DNA of 64,000 nucleotides from Alphaproteobacteria bacterium UBA1301. Lineage in GTDB: Bacteria > Pseudomonadota > Alphaproteobacteria > Micropepsales > Micropepsaceae. The stretch spans positions 851,951-915,950 of the forward strand of contig DBUB01000010.1 of assembly GCA_002307725.1 (NCBI GenBank). Direction: 5' to 3'. The position numbers and the translations under genes are program-made. Below are positions 8,621-17,748 of the stretch, in pieces (position 1 is the stretch's first letter; each line of letters opens with the position of its first letter). The notes under the pieces were generated by a model that was given only the letters and a program-made list of their open reading frames with translations, did no database searches and was not told where the DNA came from.

Positions 8621-9742
8621 TCAGTCGGTGGGATCGTTGCGCGCGGCTTCGATTTCGGCCGCTTTCTTTTCCACCAGCTCAACGACGTGCTCGATCAGAT
8701 CTGGATTCTGAATACGGTAGACCGGCTTGCCGTTGAGATAGATCTGGCCGTGGCCCTTGCCGGCACCACCGCCGGTGAAGCCGATATCGGTGCCGAGCGC
8801 CTCGCCCGGGCCGTTGACGACGCAGCCGATGATCGACAGCGACATCGGCGTGGTGATGTGTTTGAGGCGGTCTTCCAGCGTCTTGACGGTGTTGATCACG
8901 TCGAAGCCCTGACGGGCGCAAGACGGGCACGAGATGATGTTCACACCGCGCGAGCGCAGACCCAGCGACTTCAGGATATCGAAGCCGACGCGCACCTCCT
9001 CCACCGGATCAGCCGACAGTGAGACGCGGATGGTATCGCCGATGCCGCCCCACAAGAGGTTGCCCATACCGATCGCCGACTTCACCGTGCCGGAGATGAG
9101 GCCGCCAGCTTCGGTGATGCCGAGATGCAAGGGGCAATCGATCGCTTCGGCCAGGGCGCGATAAGATGCGACGGCCAGGAAAGCGTCGGACGCCTTCACC
9201 GAAATCTTGTATTCGCGAAAATTGTTGTCGTCGAGGATGCGGGCATGGCTGAGGGCACTCTCAACCATCGCTTCAGGGCACGGCTCGCCGTACTTTTCCA
9301 TCAGCTCTTTTTCGAGCGAGCCGGCATTGACGCCGATGCGTATCGCGCAGCCGTGATCTTTCGCAGCCTTCACCACCTCGCGAACGCGATCGGCCGAGCC
9401 GATGTTGCCGGGGTTGATGCGCAGACACGCCGCGCCCGCTTCCGCCGCTTCGATGGCGCGCTTGTAGTGAAAGTGGATGTCGGCCACGACCGGAATCGTA
9501 GAAGCCTTGCAGATCGCCTTCATCGCCGCGGTGGCGTCTTCGTCAGGGCACGAGACGCGCACGATGTCGGCGCCCGCCTCTTCGATGGCACGAATTTGGT
9601 CGATGGTCGCCTTGGCATCGGCCGTGACCGTATTGGTCATGGTCTGTACACTGATCGGAGCATCGCCGCCGATGGCAACCGGCCCGACATGAATCTGCCG
9701 GCTCTGACGCCGATGGATTTCGCGATAGGTGCGGACGCTCAT
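8621..9742 (-). CDS. ispG: 4-hydroxy-3-methylbut-2-enyl-diphosphate synthase (IspG/GcpE)
   Basis: The penultimate step of the MEP isoprenoid pathway, turning MEcPP into HMBPP with a 4Fe-4S cluster. The 373-residue length fits the bacterial form. The N-terminal TIM barrel shows SVQTMTNT and RINPGNIG; the C-terminal cluster-binding part shows SCPSCARQGFD and GCVVNGPGEA with the ligand cysteines. It follows the RodZ-like gene after 78 bases and may be cotranscribed with it. A dispersed repeat lies in that gap. Confidence 0.97.
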   Translation of the reverse strand: MSVRTYREIHRRQSRQIHVGPVAIGGDAPISVQTMTNTVTADAKATIDQIRAIEEAGADIVRVSCPDEDATAAMKAICKASTIPVVADIHFHYKRAIEAAEAGAACLRINPGNIGSADRVREVVKAAKDHGCAIRIGVNAGSLEKELMEKYGEPCPEAMVESALSHARILDDNNFREYKISVKASDAFLAVASYRALAEAIDCPLHLGITEAGGLISGTVKSAIGMGNLLWGGIGDTIRVSLSADPVEEVRVGFDILKSLGLRSRGVNIISCPSCARQGFDVINTVKTLEDRLKHITTPMSLSIIGCVVNGPGEALGTDIGFTGGGAGKGHGQIYLNGKPVYRIQNPDLIEHVVELVEKKAAEIEAARNDPTD

Positions 9743-9770
9743 GGCAACCCTTTAGCCTGTAAGGTTTTGT

Positions 9771-9822
9771 CTTGTCACGCTTCTTAGCCGAAAACTGATA
9801 CCAACTTTTCGGCAAGCGCGCT
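9771..9822. repeat. Dispersed CTTGTC...GCGCT repeat, copy 1
   Basis: A roughly 50-base element between the RodZ-like gene and ispG, overlapping the stop of the former. It opens with CTTGTCACGCTT and closes with ACTTTTCGGCAAGCGC. The same order of words (CTTGTCGCGCTT ... ACTTTTCCTGAAAGCGC) is seen at 51014-51065, so the two are copies of one family. The ends can pair as an imperfect hairpin. Confidence 0.6.
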
Positions 9823-10852
9823 ACCGGCCGTGGTTACCACCATTGCGATCCATAATCGACTGCGGATCGAGCGAAATTTCTTCCGCCGTTTCCTGGGACT
9901 TGCCGGCTATGCCCAGCACAGCGCCGTCGAGTTCGACCTGCACTGCCCCTGCATTCGATGTGGTTAATGTGAGGCCCACTATGTTGGGCACGCGATAGCT
10001 GTCGCCGGGCTTCAACATGCGGTTCTGGTAGATTCGGCCACCTTGGCCTTGCACCAGAATGCGCGTGGCGTCGCGGGCCCGCAGAACAACGCGAACCGGC
10101 TTACCGACGTCGCCATAGACTTGACCTTGCGGCGGTGGCGCGGCGACAACGGGTTGTTCGGGAACGTCGGCTGTCTGCTGCCCGCCGGGCTTCGCCGCAT
10201 TCGGCTGCCCCGGAACGGCAGCGTCCGGAGTTGCGTTGGGGTCAGTCTGTCCCGCCAGAACAGCGGCCGCAGATTGCGCCAGGGCCGGTGCCGGCGTTTC
10301 GACGGGTTTCACGATCGGCTTGTACGCGAGGGAATGCTTGACCATCGTCGGCGCCGGCTCGACCGTCTTATCGTTGAGCATGCGGTCGGCGGACGCGGCA
10401 AGTTGATAAGCGCCGTAGAGCACGAGCAGCACGACGATGCCGGCCATGATCTTCCAGCCCTGCGGCATGCGATGTTCGTCGTCGTCGATCACCGTAATCG
10501 GCGTCAGCGCCGGATCGGCGCGGCCAGCGATCTCGGCCTTGAAGCGTTCGACGCATTGCACGGCATCGAGCCCAAGATAATCCGCATACGAACGAATGAA
10601 CCCAACCGCATAGGTGCGGCCCGGCAACGCTTCGATGCGATCCTCTTCGAGGGCTTCGAGATGATCTTTCCGAATTTTGAGTACGCGCGACACTGCCGCC
10701 AGATCATCCCCACGCCTGAGTCGTGCGGTGCGCAGATCCTGGCCTACCGTATCGAGCGGCGCGTCCACATCGTCAGAGATTTCGCGCAAGTGGATGCGCC
10801 TGCGCTCGAGAGCACCGTCATCATCCAAGGTAAGTCGCGTAACTTTGGTCAT
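9821..10852 (-). CDS. RodZ-like protein: N-terminal helix-turn-helix, one TM segment, DUF4115
   Basis: A 343-residue bitopic membrane protein. After a charged N-terminus, a Cro/XRE-type helix-turn-helix spans about residues 38-105 (LRTARLRRGDDLAAVSRVLKI, then EALPGRTYAVGFIRSYADYLG). A single transmembrane helix follows (KIMAGIVVLLVLYGAYQL), then a proline/alanine-rich periplasmic linker and a C-terminal DUF4115 domain (VLRARDATRILVQGQGG, LKPGDSYRVP). This is the domain order of RodZ, which links MreB to the cell-wall machinery, so a role in cell shape is the best guess. Direct DNA binding is less likely in this family. Confidence 0.8.
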   Translation of the reverse strand: MTKVTRLTLDDDGALERRRIHLREISDDVDAPLDTVGQDLRTARLRRGDDLAAVSRVLKIRKDHLEALEEDRIEALPGRTYAVGFIRSYADYLGLDAVQCVERFKAEIAGRADPALTPITVIDDDEHRMPQGWKIMAGIVVLLVLYGAYQLAASADRMLNDKTVEPAPTMVKHSLAYKPIVKPVETPAPALAQSAAAVLAGQTDPNATPDAAVPGQPNAAKPGGQQTADVPEQPVVAAPPPQGQVYGDVGKPVRVVLRARDATRILVQGQGGRIYQNRMLKPGDSYRVPNIVGLTLTTSNAGAVQVELDGAVLGIAGKSQETAEEISLDPQSIMDRNGGNHGR

Positions 10853-11115
10853 GAAGTGAAAAGCACCCGCTCTGCGCCGCCATCAATGCGCGCAACAGTG
10901 ACTATCTTGTTGCTTCGATTAGTAACTTATATTGTGCAGTCAAGCCACGGAAATATAGGTTTTTGTGGTTAGTTCCAGTACGCCCCAAACGTGATCGCGT
11001 TGCCGTGCCTTAAGCGGCACGTCGCTGCTGACAAAAATTGCGGCCCTGAGCGAGCGCAACATTCGTGACCCATTCCAGTTCGCACCGCAGTGTCATCCAC
11101 GGGCGTGCGGGTTCC

Positions 11116-13383
11116 TTATTTCAGAATAACGCCGTGTTCGGCCGCGAAACCGATCAGCCGGGCACGCAAGGAATGGTCGGCCCGGTCGCACAACTTTCCG
11201 ACGTATTGGGTAATCTCGCTGCAGTTGAGGCTCCGGATCATCATCTTGACCGGCCCAACGTTGCCAGGAGACATCGACAGAGAACGAATACCCAATCCGA
11301 TCAATGTCATAGCATCGAGAGCCCGGCCCGCCATCTCGCCGCAGAGCGACAGATCCCCGCCGGTTTCCTTGGCGCTTTCGACAATTTGGCGGATCAGCGT
11401 CAGCGTGGCCGGGTTCAGCGCGTCGTAGCGGCGCGACACTCGCGGATTGGTACGATCGGCAGCAAAAGCAAACGACAACAAATCGTTGGAGCCGATTGAT
11501 ACAAAATCGGCGCTGCGCATGAGCTGTGGCAACATGAACGCGAGCGAGGGCACTTCCAACATGGCGCCGACCAGAACTTGACGCGGCTGGCGCTGGCCTA
11601 AGAGGCGCGCGCGTTCGATTTCGCGATCAACCAGCGCGCGCGCAGCATTGAATTCGGCAACCGAGCTGATCATCGGCAACAAGATGCGCAGCACTCTGCC
11701 TGCTGCTGCGGCAATAAGCGCACGGACCTGGTAACGGAGCAAAGCCGGACGGTCGAGGGCAATGCGGATCGCTCGCCACCCCATGGCCGGGTTTTCCTCC
11801 CGTTCCCAGCGAGCGTAAGGCAAGACCTTGTCGCCGCCGAGGTCGAGGGTGCGGAATACCACCGGCTTATCGCCCGCCGTATCCAACACCTCACGGTAGA
11901 AATCTATCTGGTGCGACAATTTCGGCATATTATCGCCGATCATGAATTGGATCTCGGTCCGGAACAGACCGATGCCGTCAGCGCCCGATTCTGCTAGGTG
12001 CGGCATATCGAGCAACAGGCCGGCATTCATCATCAGCTTGATGCGGATGCCGTCCTTGGTTTCCGCCGGCAACTCGCGAATGGTGGCGAACTGGGCGACG
12101 CGATGTTCGCGCAAGGTCCGTTTGGCAACGAACGCGTGGACGATCTCTTCGCCCGGCCGCAGGTGTACTTCGCCGCTCTCACCGTCGACCACCATCATGT
12201 CGGCGCCACGCGCCGCATCGGTGATACCCTTGCAGTCGCTGACCATCGGCAGACCCATGGCCCGCGCGACGATCGCCACATGCGAGGTGGACGCTGCCTC
12301 TTCCAGCACCAACCCGACCAGACGGTCGCGGCGATAATCGAGCAATTCGGCCGGCCCCATGCCGCGCGCAACGAGGACGGAATCGTACGGCAGATCTTGA
12401 CCCCGGCGACCAATCTCGCCGACCAGATGGCGCAAAAGCCGCCGCGCCAGATCATCGAGATCGTGCGCCCGCTCACGCAGTAGCGGGTCATTCATCTTCG
12501 CGACACGCATGCGGGTTTCATCCTGCACGCGTTCGACCGCTGCTTCCGCGGTGAGCCCGCCGTTGATGGCATCGCGCATCTTCTGGCGCCAGCCGGCATC
12601 GTGGGCAAACAGGCGATAGGTCTCGATCACCTCGCGGCTCTCGCCGGTGAGGTCGAGTTCGCCGGAATCCAGCATGTGATCGACGGATTCGCGCAGCTTG
12701 CCGATCGCCTCTTCAAGACGCGCCAGCTCCACCGCCGGATCGTCGGCAATCATGCGCTCGACTTTGACGCGCGGCTCATGCAGCACGACATGACCGACGG
12801 CGACGCCGTCCGAGAGGCCTTCGCCGCTGAACTTGCGCGGCCGGTCGGGTGCCAACTCGGGCTCGTCAAGTTCAGTGACGTTGAACAGCACGCCCTGCGC
12901 CACCACCTCGGCCAGCACCATGGCGACGGTCTGCAGCGCTTCGACTTCCTCTTCGGCATAGGTGCGAGCGGCACGGTTTTGCACCGTCAACACACCGAAC
13001 ACCTGGCCGCCGCGCACGATCGGCACGCCGAGGAAGGAATGATACGGGTCTTCGCCGGTTTCCGGGCGATACGAGAATTTTGGATGGTTCGGCGCGTTGG
13101 AGAGATTGACCGGCTCGCCAGTGTCGGAGACGAGGCCGACCAGGCCTTCACCGGACCTCATACGGGTGTGATGCACGGCCGCCGGATTCAAGCCTTCGGT
13201 GGCGAACAGCTCCAAGGCCTTGCCGGCGCGACGCAGATAGATCGAGCAGACCTCGGCAACCATGTTGGCGGCGATGACCGTGACCAGCTTGTCGAGTCGC
13301 TGTTGCGCGCTCGTCGCCTCGGCCATGATCTCGCGCAACCGCCGCAGCAGCGTCCGTGGACCAGCGGCGGCAACGGGTGCCAT
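11116..13383 (-). CDS. ptsP: Phosphoenolpyruvate-protein phosphotransferase PtsP (EI-Ntr) with GAF domain
   Basis: First enzyme of the nitrogen-related PTS, passing phosphate from PEP to NPr and on to EIIA-Ntr; a regulatory rather than sugar-uptake chain. The protein has 755 residues: an N-terminal GAF sensor domain (about 20-165, with AGKALELFATEGL and FLGVPIVRGGQVFGVLTVQ), the PEP-utiliser N domain, the phospho-histidine swivel domain (AASTSHVAIVARAMGLPMV, the active His), and the PEP-binding barrel ending in the catalytic cysteine motif LCGEMAG. It lies 15 bases after lysC, forming the lysC-ptsP pair common in alphaproteobacteria. The other PTS-Ntr components are not in this window. Confidence 0.96.
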   Translation of the reverse strand: MAPVAAAGPRTLLRRLREIMAEATSAQQRLDKLVTVIAANMVAEVCSIYLRRAGKALELFATEGLNPAAVHHTRMRSGEGLVGLVSDTGEPVNLSNAPNHPKFSYRPETGEDPYHSFLGVPIVRGGQVFGVLTVQNRAARTYAEEEVEALQTVAMVLAEVVAQGVLFNVTELDEPELAPDRPRKFSGEGLSDGVAVGHVVLHEPRVKVERMIADDPAVELARLEEAIGKLRESVDHMLDSGELDLTGESREVIETYRLFAHDAGWRQKMRDAINGGLTAEAAVERVQDETRMRVAKMNDPLLRERAHDLDDLARRLLRHLVGEIGRRGQDLPYDSVLVARGMGPAELLDYRRDRLVGLVLEEAASTSHVAIVARAMGLPMVSDCKGITDAARGADMMVVDGESGEVHLRPGEEIVHAFVAKRTLREHRVAQFATIRELPAETKDGIRIKLMMNAGLLLDMPHLAESGADGIGLFRTEIQFMIGDNMPKLSHQIDFYREVLDTAGDKPVVFRTLDLGGDKVLPYARWEREENPAMGWRAIRIALDRPALLRYQVRALIAAAAGRVLRILLPMISSVAEFNAARALVDREIERARLLGQRQPRQVLVGAMLEVPSLAFMLPQLMRSADFVSIGSNDLLSFAFAADRTNPRVSRRYDALNPATLTLIRQIVESAKETGGDLSLCGEMAGRALDAMTLIGLGIRSLSMSPGNVGPVKMMIRSLNCSEITQYVGKLCDRADHSLRARLIGFAAEHGVILK

Positions 13384-13398
13384 GTCAATCGCCTCCCG

Positions 13399-14622
13399 TC
13401 ATACGACGTCCAGCTCGTAAGCCGAGTGCAGCGACCGCACGGCGAGTTCGACGTATTCTTCGGGGATCAGCACGCTCACTTTGATCTCGGAGGTGGAGAT
13501 CACCGAGATGTTGATGCCCTTTTCCGACAGCGTTTTGAACATCAACTGGGCCACGCCGGGATGGGTGCGCATGCCGATGCCGATGATCGAAATCTTCGCC
13601 AGCTTGGCGTCCGACGTGATCTCGCGATAGCCGATTGTCGGCGCGGCCTCTTCCACCGCCTTCATTGCGCGCGACAGTTCGGTGCGTGGGCAGGTGAAGG
13701 TTAAGTCGGTGCGCTTGCCGTCGTCGGAGATGTTCTGCACGATCATGTCGACATTGATGCCGGCATCGGCGAGTGGCCCGAAAATGGCAGCGGCGATGCC
13801 GGGGTGATCCGGAATCTTCATCAGCGAAATCTTGGCTTCTTCGCGCGAATAGGCGATGCCGGTGACCGGTTTCTTTTCCACGATGTCTTCCTCGTCGCAC
13901 AGAAGCGTGCCGCCCGCGTCGGGATCGAACGTCGACAAAACCCGGACGGGCACGCGGTGTTGCATAGCGATTTCCACCGAGCGCGTCTGCAAAACTTTGG
14001 CGCCCAATGAAGCCATTTCGAGCATTTCCTCGAAAGCGATCTTTTCCATCCGCCGCGCCTTGTCGGTGATGCGCGGGTCGGTGGTGTAGACGCCGTCGAC
14101 GTCGGTGTAGATGTCGCAAAGATCGGCCTTGATCGCGGCCGCGACCGCAACCGCGCTGGTATCAGACCCGCCGCGGCCGAGCGTCGAAATGCGCTCGCCT
14201 TCGGCGATGCCCTGGAAGCCAGCGACCACGGCGACGGTGCCGGATTCAAGGCAGGCGATCAGATTTTCCGGCGGCACATCTTCGATGCGGGCCGAGGCGT
14301 GCATGGCCGAGGTCTTCATCGGCATCTGCCAGCCGAGAAACGAGCGCGCCTTGACCCCGATGGCACCGAGCGCGATGGCAAGCAACCCGCTGGTCACCTG
14401 CTCGCCGGAAGCGACGACGGTGTCGTATTCCTTAGGGTCGTAATGCTTGTCGAGGTCGTTAATCAGCTTGACCAGTTTGTTGGTCTCGCCAGCCATGGCT
14501 GATACCACCACCGCAACCTGATTGCCGCGGTCGACCTCTTTCTTGACCAACTGGGCCACATTGCGGATGCGATCCAGGTCGGCCACCGAGGTCCCGCCGA
14601 ATTTCATCGCAATCTTCGCCAT
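13399..14622 (-). CDS. lysC: Aspartate kinase
   Basis: Phosphorylates L-aspartate at the entry to lysine, threonine, methionine and diaminopimelate synthesis. The kinase domain begins with KFGGTSVADLDRI and contains GRGGSDTSAVAVA; two ACT regulatory domains follow in the C-terminal third (ISLMKIPDHPGIAAAIFGPLA and ISIIGIGMRTHPGVAQLMF), so feedback control by lysine and/or threonine is expected. The start at 14622 (MAKIAMKFGG) matches the usual family start; an ATG 36 bases further upstream at 14658 would add twelve residues and cannot be ruled out. It is divergent from ubiG and upstream of ptsP. Confidence 0.95.
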   Translation of the reverse strand: MAKIAMKFGGTSVADLDRIRNVAQLVKKEVDRGNQVAVVVSAMAGETNKLVKLINDLDKHYDPKEYDTVVASGEQVTSGLLAIALGAIGVKARSFLGWQMPMKTSAMHASARIEDVPPENLIACLESGTVAVVAGFQGIAEGERISTLGRGGSDTSAVAVAAAIKADLCDIYTDVDGVYTTDPRITDKARRMEKIAFEEMLEMASLGAKVLQTRSVEIAMQHRVPVRVLSTFDPDAGGTLLCDEEDIVEKKPVTGIAYSREEAKISLMKIPDHPGIAAAIFGPLADAGINVDMIVQNISDDGKRTDLTFTCPRTELSRAMKAVEEAAPTIGYREITSDAKLAKISIIGIGMRTHPGVAQLMFKTLSEKGINISVISTSEIKVSVLIPEEYVELAVRSLHSAYELDVV

Positions 14623-14736
14623 GGCCCTGCCCGTTTCACGAACCGTTTGTTGCGTCATACATAACCGCCCGTTTCCCAGGGCTCAACCCGCGACTTCGCC
14701 TCCCCTGCGGCCAAGAGGTGCGATATAAGGTGCCCT

Positions 14737-15501
14737 ATGACCAACCCAGCCCCCTCCGCTCCGTCCATTGACCCCGCCGAGGTCGAAAAATTCTCCGCCA
14801 TGGCCGCCGAGTGGTGGGACCCGGCCGGAAAATTCGCACCGCTGCACAAATTCAACCCGGTTCGGCTGCAATTCTTGCGTGAAACGGCAGCAAAGCACTT
14901 CGGGCGGACGGGTTTGCGCCCCTTCGAGGGGCTGAACCTGCTCGATATCGGCTGTGGCGGCGGGCTGCTCGCAGAACCAATGGTCCGGCTGGGATTCGCC
15001 GTGACCGGGGCCGACGCCTCGGAGAAGAACATCAAAACCGCGATGACCCACGCCGCTGCGTCGGGGCTTGGCATCGATTATCGGGTGACGACAGCCGAAT
15101 CCCTCGCTGATTCGGGGGCCGAGCCAGGGCTGACTTTCGACGTGGTGCTCAATATGGAAGTTGTCGAGCATGTCGCCGACCTGCCCGGCTACCTGAACGC
15201 CTGCGGCAAGCTGGTGAAGCCCGGCGGGCTGATGTTCGTGGCGACGCTGAACAAAACACTGAAATCGCTGGCGCTGGCCAAGATCGGCGTCGAATACGTG
15301 CTGCGCTGGCTGCCGCCCGGCACCCACGATTGGAACCGCTTCGTCGAGCCCGCGCGGTTGACGGGGTTGCTGCAGGACGCCGGTCTGGCGGTAACCAAAA
15401 CCCAAGGCCTGAGCTTCGACCCGCTGAGCTGGTCTTGGGACCTGTCGGGGGATACCGGCGTGAACTACATGGTGGTGGCGGGGAAGGCCCTCTCATTCTA
15501 A
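14737..15501 (+). CDS. ubiG: Ubiquinone biosynthesis O-methyltransferase
   Basis: Performs both O-methylations of the ubiquinone ring with S-adenosylmethionine, at the membrane surface. The protein has 254 residues. The N-terminal signature DPAEVEKFSAMAAEWWDP is characteristic, the SAM-binding loop is LLDIGCGGGLLAEP, and the later motifs VLNMEVVEHVAD and GGLMFVATLNKT are present. It is divergent from lysC with a 114-base shared promoter region. Confidence 0.96.
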   Translation: MTNPAPSAPSIDPAEVEKFSAMAAEWWDPAGKFAPLHKFNPVRLQFLRETAAKHFGRTGLRPFEGLNLLDIGCGGGLLAEPMVRLGFAVTGADASEKNIKTAMTHAAASGLGIDYRVTTAESLADSGAEPGLTFDVVLNMEVVEHVADLPGYLNACGKLVKPGGLMFVATLNKTLKSLALAKIGVEYVLRWLPPGTHDWNRFVEPARLTGLLQDAGLAVTKTQGLSFDPLSWSWDLSGDTGVNYMVVAGKALSF

Positions 15502-15533
15502 CCCTCACCTCCGAAGCGGGGGCGAGGGGATAT

Positions 15534-15917
15534 TTAGTGCTGGTACGGCTGATCCGTATACAGTTTCTTCGAGTACAGCGCATGCGGAATGCAGAAGGTC
15601 TGCGGGTGCGACGTGATGCTAACGGGCACCATGATCGAAGCGGTATCGCCGCCGAGTTTGGTGCAGTCCGCGCCCGGTTCCACGGTGTAGTGGATGATGC
15701 GCACGGTGTTTTTCGGGCAGACGCCGCTGCAGCGCACGTCAACGATGACCGACGTGCCTTTGTGAATCCCCAGCATGCGATCGGCCGGAGCATCCTTGAC
15801 GTTCATCACAGCGCTGGCGCGGGCGACGAGGCCGGCATCGGCGATCGGATCAGCCGCACCGTGAGCGGCCATAGCTACGGCGGCCATGACCACGCATGCC
15901 GAAATGATACGCATCAT
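15534..15917 (-). CDS. Small secreted protein of unknown function
   Basis: A 127-residue exported protein with a signal peptide (RIISACVVMAAVAMAAHG followed by an AAD cleavage region). The mature part has four cysteines (CSGVC, then DC and FC), which could form two disulfides in the periplasm. I recognise no family. The start is set by an AGGAGGTGA ribosome site five bases upstream. The ATG overlaps the stop of the DUF1178 gene (ATGA), so it is the last gene of the comF-grxC-nitrilase-zinc-ribbon run. Confidence 0.75.
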   Translation of the reverse strand: MMRIISACVVMAAVAMAAHGAADPIADAGLVARASAVMNVKDAPADRMLGIHKGTSVIVDVRCSGVCPKNTVRIIHYTVEPGADCTKLGGDTASIMVPVSITSHPQTFCIPHALYSKKLYTDQPYQH

Positions 15918-16333
15918 CAGTTCACCTCCTCTTCGAAGTCCGGCGGCAGGGCGGCGATATCGACGCCTTCCTCGATCAACTCTTTGGCTTCCTCGACACT
16001 GGCTTCGCCATAGATGTGGCGTTCTTCGGCTTCGCCATAGTGGATTTTGCGTGCTTCTTCGGGGAATGCCTTGCCGACGTAATCGGCATTTTCTTTGACG
16101 TACTTCTTCATGCCGGCCACGAACTGGCGCAGTTTCTTGCGGTCCGCAGCGGCGAACACGGTCTTCTTGGTACCGGAGAGCGATGGCGCCATCGGGGCTT
16201 TTCCGACCTCGGTCGAAGCGCATTCCGGGCACGCCACCAGACCCGCAGCGGCTTGATCCTCAAACGCGGCACCGGAAGCGAACCAGCCTTCGAACTCGTG
16301 GCTATTCGCGCACTTAAGGTTGTACACGATCAC
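15917..16333 (-). CDS. DUF1178 family zinc-ribbon protein
   Basis: A 138-residue member of DUF1178, a conserved alphaproteobacterial family. The GTG start gives the family-typical opening (V/M)IVYNLKCANSHEFEGWF. The cysteine pair CANSHEF and CPECAS forms a probable zinc ribbon in the first 45 residues. A helical, charged C-terminal half (KKYVKENADYVGKAFPEEARK, HIYGEASVEEAKELIEEG) is the conserved DUF1178 body. The function is unknown. It is preceded four bases upstream by a truncated paralogue of its own N-terminus (16338-16595). Confidence 0.88.
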   Translation of the reverse strand: MIVYNLKCANSHEFEGWFASGAAFEDQAAAGLVACPECASTEVGKAPMAPSLSGTKKTVFAAADRKKLRQFVAGMKKYVKENADYVGKAFPEEARKIHYGEAEERHIYGEASVEEAKELIEEGVDIAALPPDFEEEVN

Positions 16334-16337
16334 GGCA

Positions 16338-16595
16338 TTACCCCGGAAAACAACCGCAAGACCCGGCACACGGCGGCGCTTCAGACGCGCCGGACATCGG
16401 ACATCCGGCGGGAACCGATGTCGAACCTTTGGTTCCGGACACGGCTGGCGCCATCGGCGCTTTTTCGATTTTGGTCGAGCCACATTCCGGACACGCACAC
16501 TCACCCGCCGCGATCTCACGGTCGAACGACGAACTCGAACCGAACCAGCCTTCGAACTCGTGGCCGTTGGCACATTTTACGCTGTAGACAATCAC
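16338..16595 (-). CDS. Short zinc-ribbon paralogue of DUF1178 with cysteine-rich tail
   Basis: An 85-residue protein whose first 55 residues closely match the N-terminus of the adjacent DUF1178 protein (IVYSVKCANGHEFEGWF, CPECGSTKIEKAPMAPAVSGTK). It lacks the DUF1178 body. Its last 25 residues form a distinct cysteine-rich tail (CPMSG, then CAGSCGC). The start is GTG, as in its neighbour, and only three bases separate it from the nitrilase stop. It looks like a tandem duplicate that lost or replaced its C-terminal half. It could be a metal-binding protein of its own; no decay is visible in the frame. Confidence 0.7.
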   Translation of the reverse strand: MIVYSVKCANGHEFEGWFGSSSSFDREIAAGECACPECGSTKIEKAPMAPAVSGTKGSTSVPAGCPMSGASEAPPCAGSCGCFPG

Positions 16596-16598
16596 GCG

Positions 16599-17471
16599 CT
16601 AACCCTCTTCCAGCGAAGTTTCGGCCGAAACGGAAGCTTCCGCAAGATGGGTAGGATCGCGTAGGGCGAAGGCGCGATCATGACGAAGGCTGGGAATTTG
16701 CGCCCGCGCCGTAGCCGCTGCAGCCGGATCAATGTCGGCGAATATGACGCCGGGCACCTCGCCTGCTTCGGCGAGAATCTCGCCCCAAGGCGAGACAATC
16801 AGCGAATGACCGAAAGTTTCCCGCCCACCGGCATGGATGCCAGTCTGTGCCGGGGCGAGCACAAAAGCGCCGTTCTCGATTGCCCGCGCCCGCAACAGAA
16901 CATGCCAATGCGCCTTGCCGGTGGTGGCGGTGAAGGCGGCGGGAACAGTGAGGAGAACGGCGCCTGCCTGCGCCAGGGTGCGATAAAGCTGCGGAAAGCG
17001 CAGGTCGTAACAGACCGTCAGTCCGATGCGGCCAAACGGCAGATCGGCGGTGACCGCTTCATGACCACCAGCGACGGTGTGGGATTCGCGATAGCGCTCG
17101 CCGTTGGCCAGATCGACATCGTAGAGGTGAATCTTATCGTAGCGCGCCGCAATGGCGCCATCCGGCGCGATCAGAAACGAGCGGTTGGCGGTCTTGCTGT
17201 CACTGATCTTGATGGCGAGCGATCCGATCAACAGCCAAATGCCCAGCTCCGCCGCCAAGGCGCGGAAAAGCGGCAGCGACGGATCGGCGTCTTCGGCAAA
17301 GGTCTTTCCCAGTTTGGCGCCGGCATCGGGCACCATCAAAGCGGTATTCTCGGGGGTGGCGATGAAGCTTGCGCCCTGCCCGTGCGCCGCACGGATCAGA
17401 GCGGACGCTGCGCGGACATTTGCGGCGACATCGTCGGAGGCGCAAAGCTGAACGCAAGCGGCGCGGATCAT
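16599..17471 (-). CDS. Carbon-nitrogen hydrolase (Nit1/nitrilase superfamily)
   Basis: A 290-residue amidase-type enzyme with the Glu-Lys-Cys triad of the superfamily: the Glu in FIATPENTALM, the Lys in YDKIHLYDVDL and the Cys in GLTVCYDLRFPQL. It is closest in style to Nit1, the deaminated-glutathione amidase (metabolite repair), and the adjacent glutaredoxin gene fits that idea. The start at 17471 gives MIRAACVQL, the usual opening, and overlaps the grxC stop (ATGA). Substrate assignment is by family only. Confidence 0.88.
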   Translation of the reverse strand: MIRAACVQLCASDDVAANVRAASALIRAAHGQGASFIATPENTALMVPDAGAKLGKTFAEDADPSLPLFRALAAELGIWLLIGSLAIKISDSKTANRSFLIAPDGAIAARYDKIHLYDVDLANGERYRESHTVAGGHEAVTADLPFGRIGLTVCYDLRFPQLYRTLAQAGAVLLTVPAAFTATTGKAHWHVLLRARAIENGAFVLAPAQTGIHAGGRETFGHSLIVSPWGEILAEAGEVPGVIFADIDPAAAATARAQIPSLRHDRAFALRDPTHLAEASVSAETSLEEG

Positions 17472-17725
17472 TCCTTCAGAAGCGGGTCGAGGCCGCCTTC
17501 CGCATCCAGCGCATGGAGGTCGTCGCAACCGCCGATGTGGCGCTCGCCGATGAATATCTGCGGCACCGTGCGCTTGCCGCCGGACTTCTCCAGCATCTCT
17601 TTACGGGCAGCGGCGTCCATGTAGACGTCAACTTCTTCGAAGGCGACGCCCTTCTTGGTCAGCAACGCCTTGGCGCGGGCGCAATAGGGGCAGATCGGGG
17701 TGGTGTAGATTCGAACATTGGCCAT
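17468..17725 (-). CDS. grxC: Glutaredoxin 3
   Basis: An 85-residue dithiol glutaredoxin that reduces disulfides with glutathione in the cytoplasm. The active site CPYC is in IYTTPICPYCARAKALL; the cis-proline region is RTVPQIFI and the glutathione-binding GGCDDLHAL follows. The start at 17725 (MANVRIYTTP) fits the family length. It lies between comF and the nitrilase gene and overlaps the latter by four bases. Confidence 0.95.
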   Translation of the reverse strand: MANVRIYTTPICPYCARAKALLTKKGVAFEEVDVYMDAAARKEMLEKSGGKRTVPQIFIGERHIGGCDDLHALDAEGGLDPLLKE

Positions 17726-17748
17726 GATCCTCATCATATAGGATGAGA

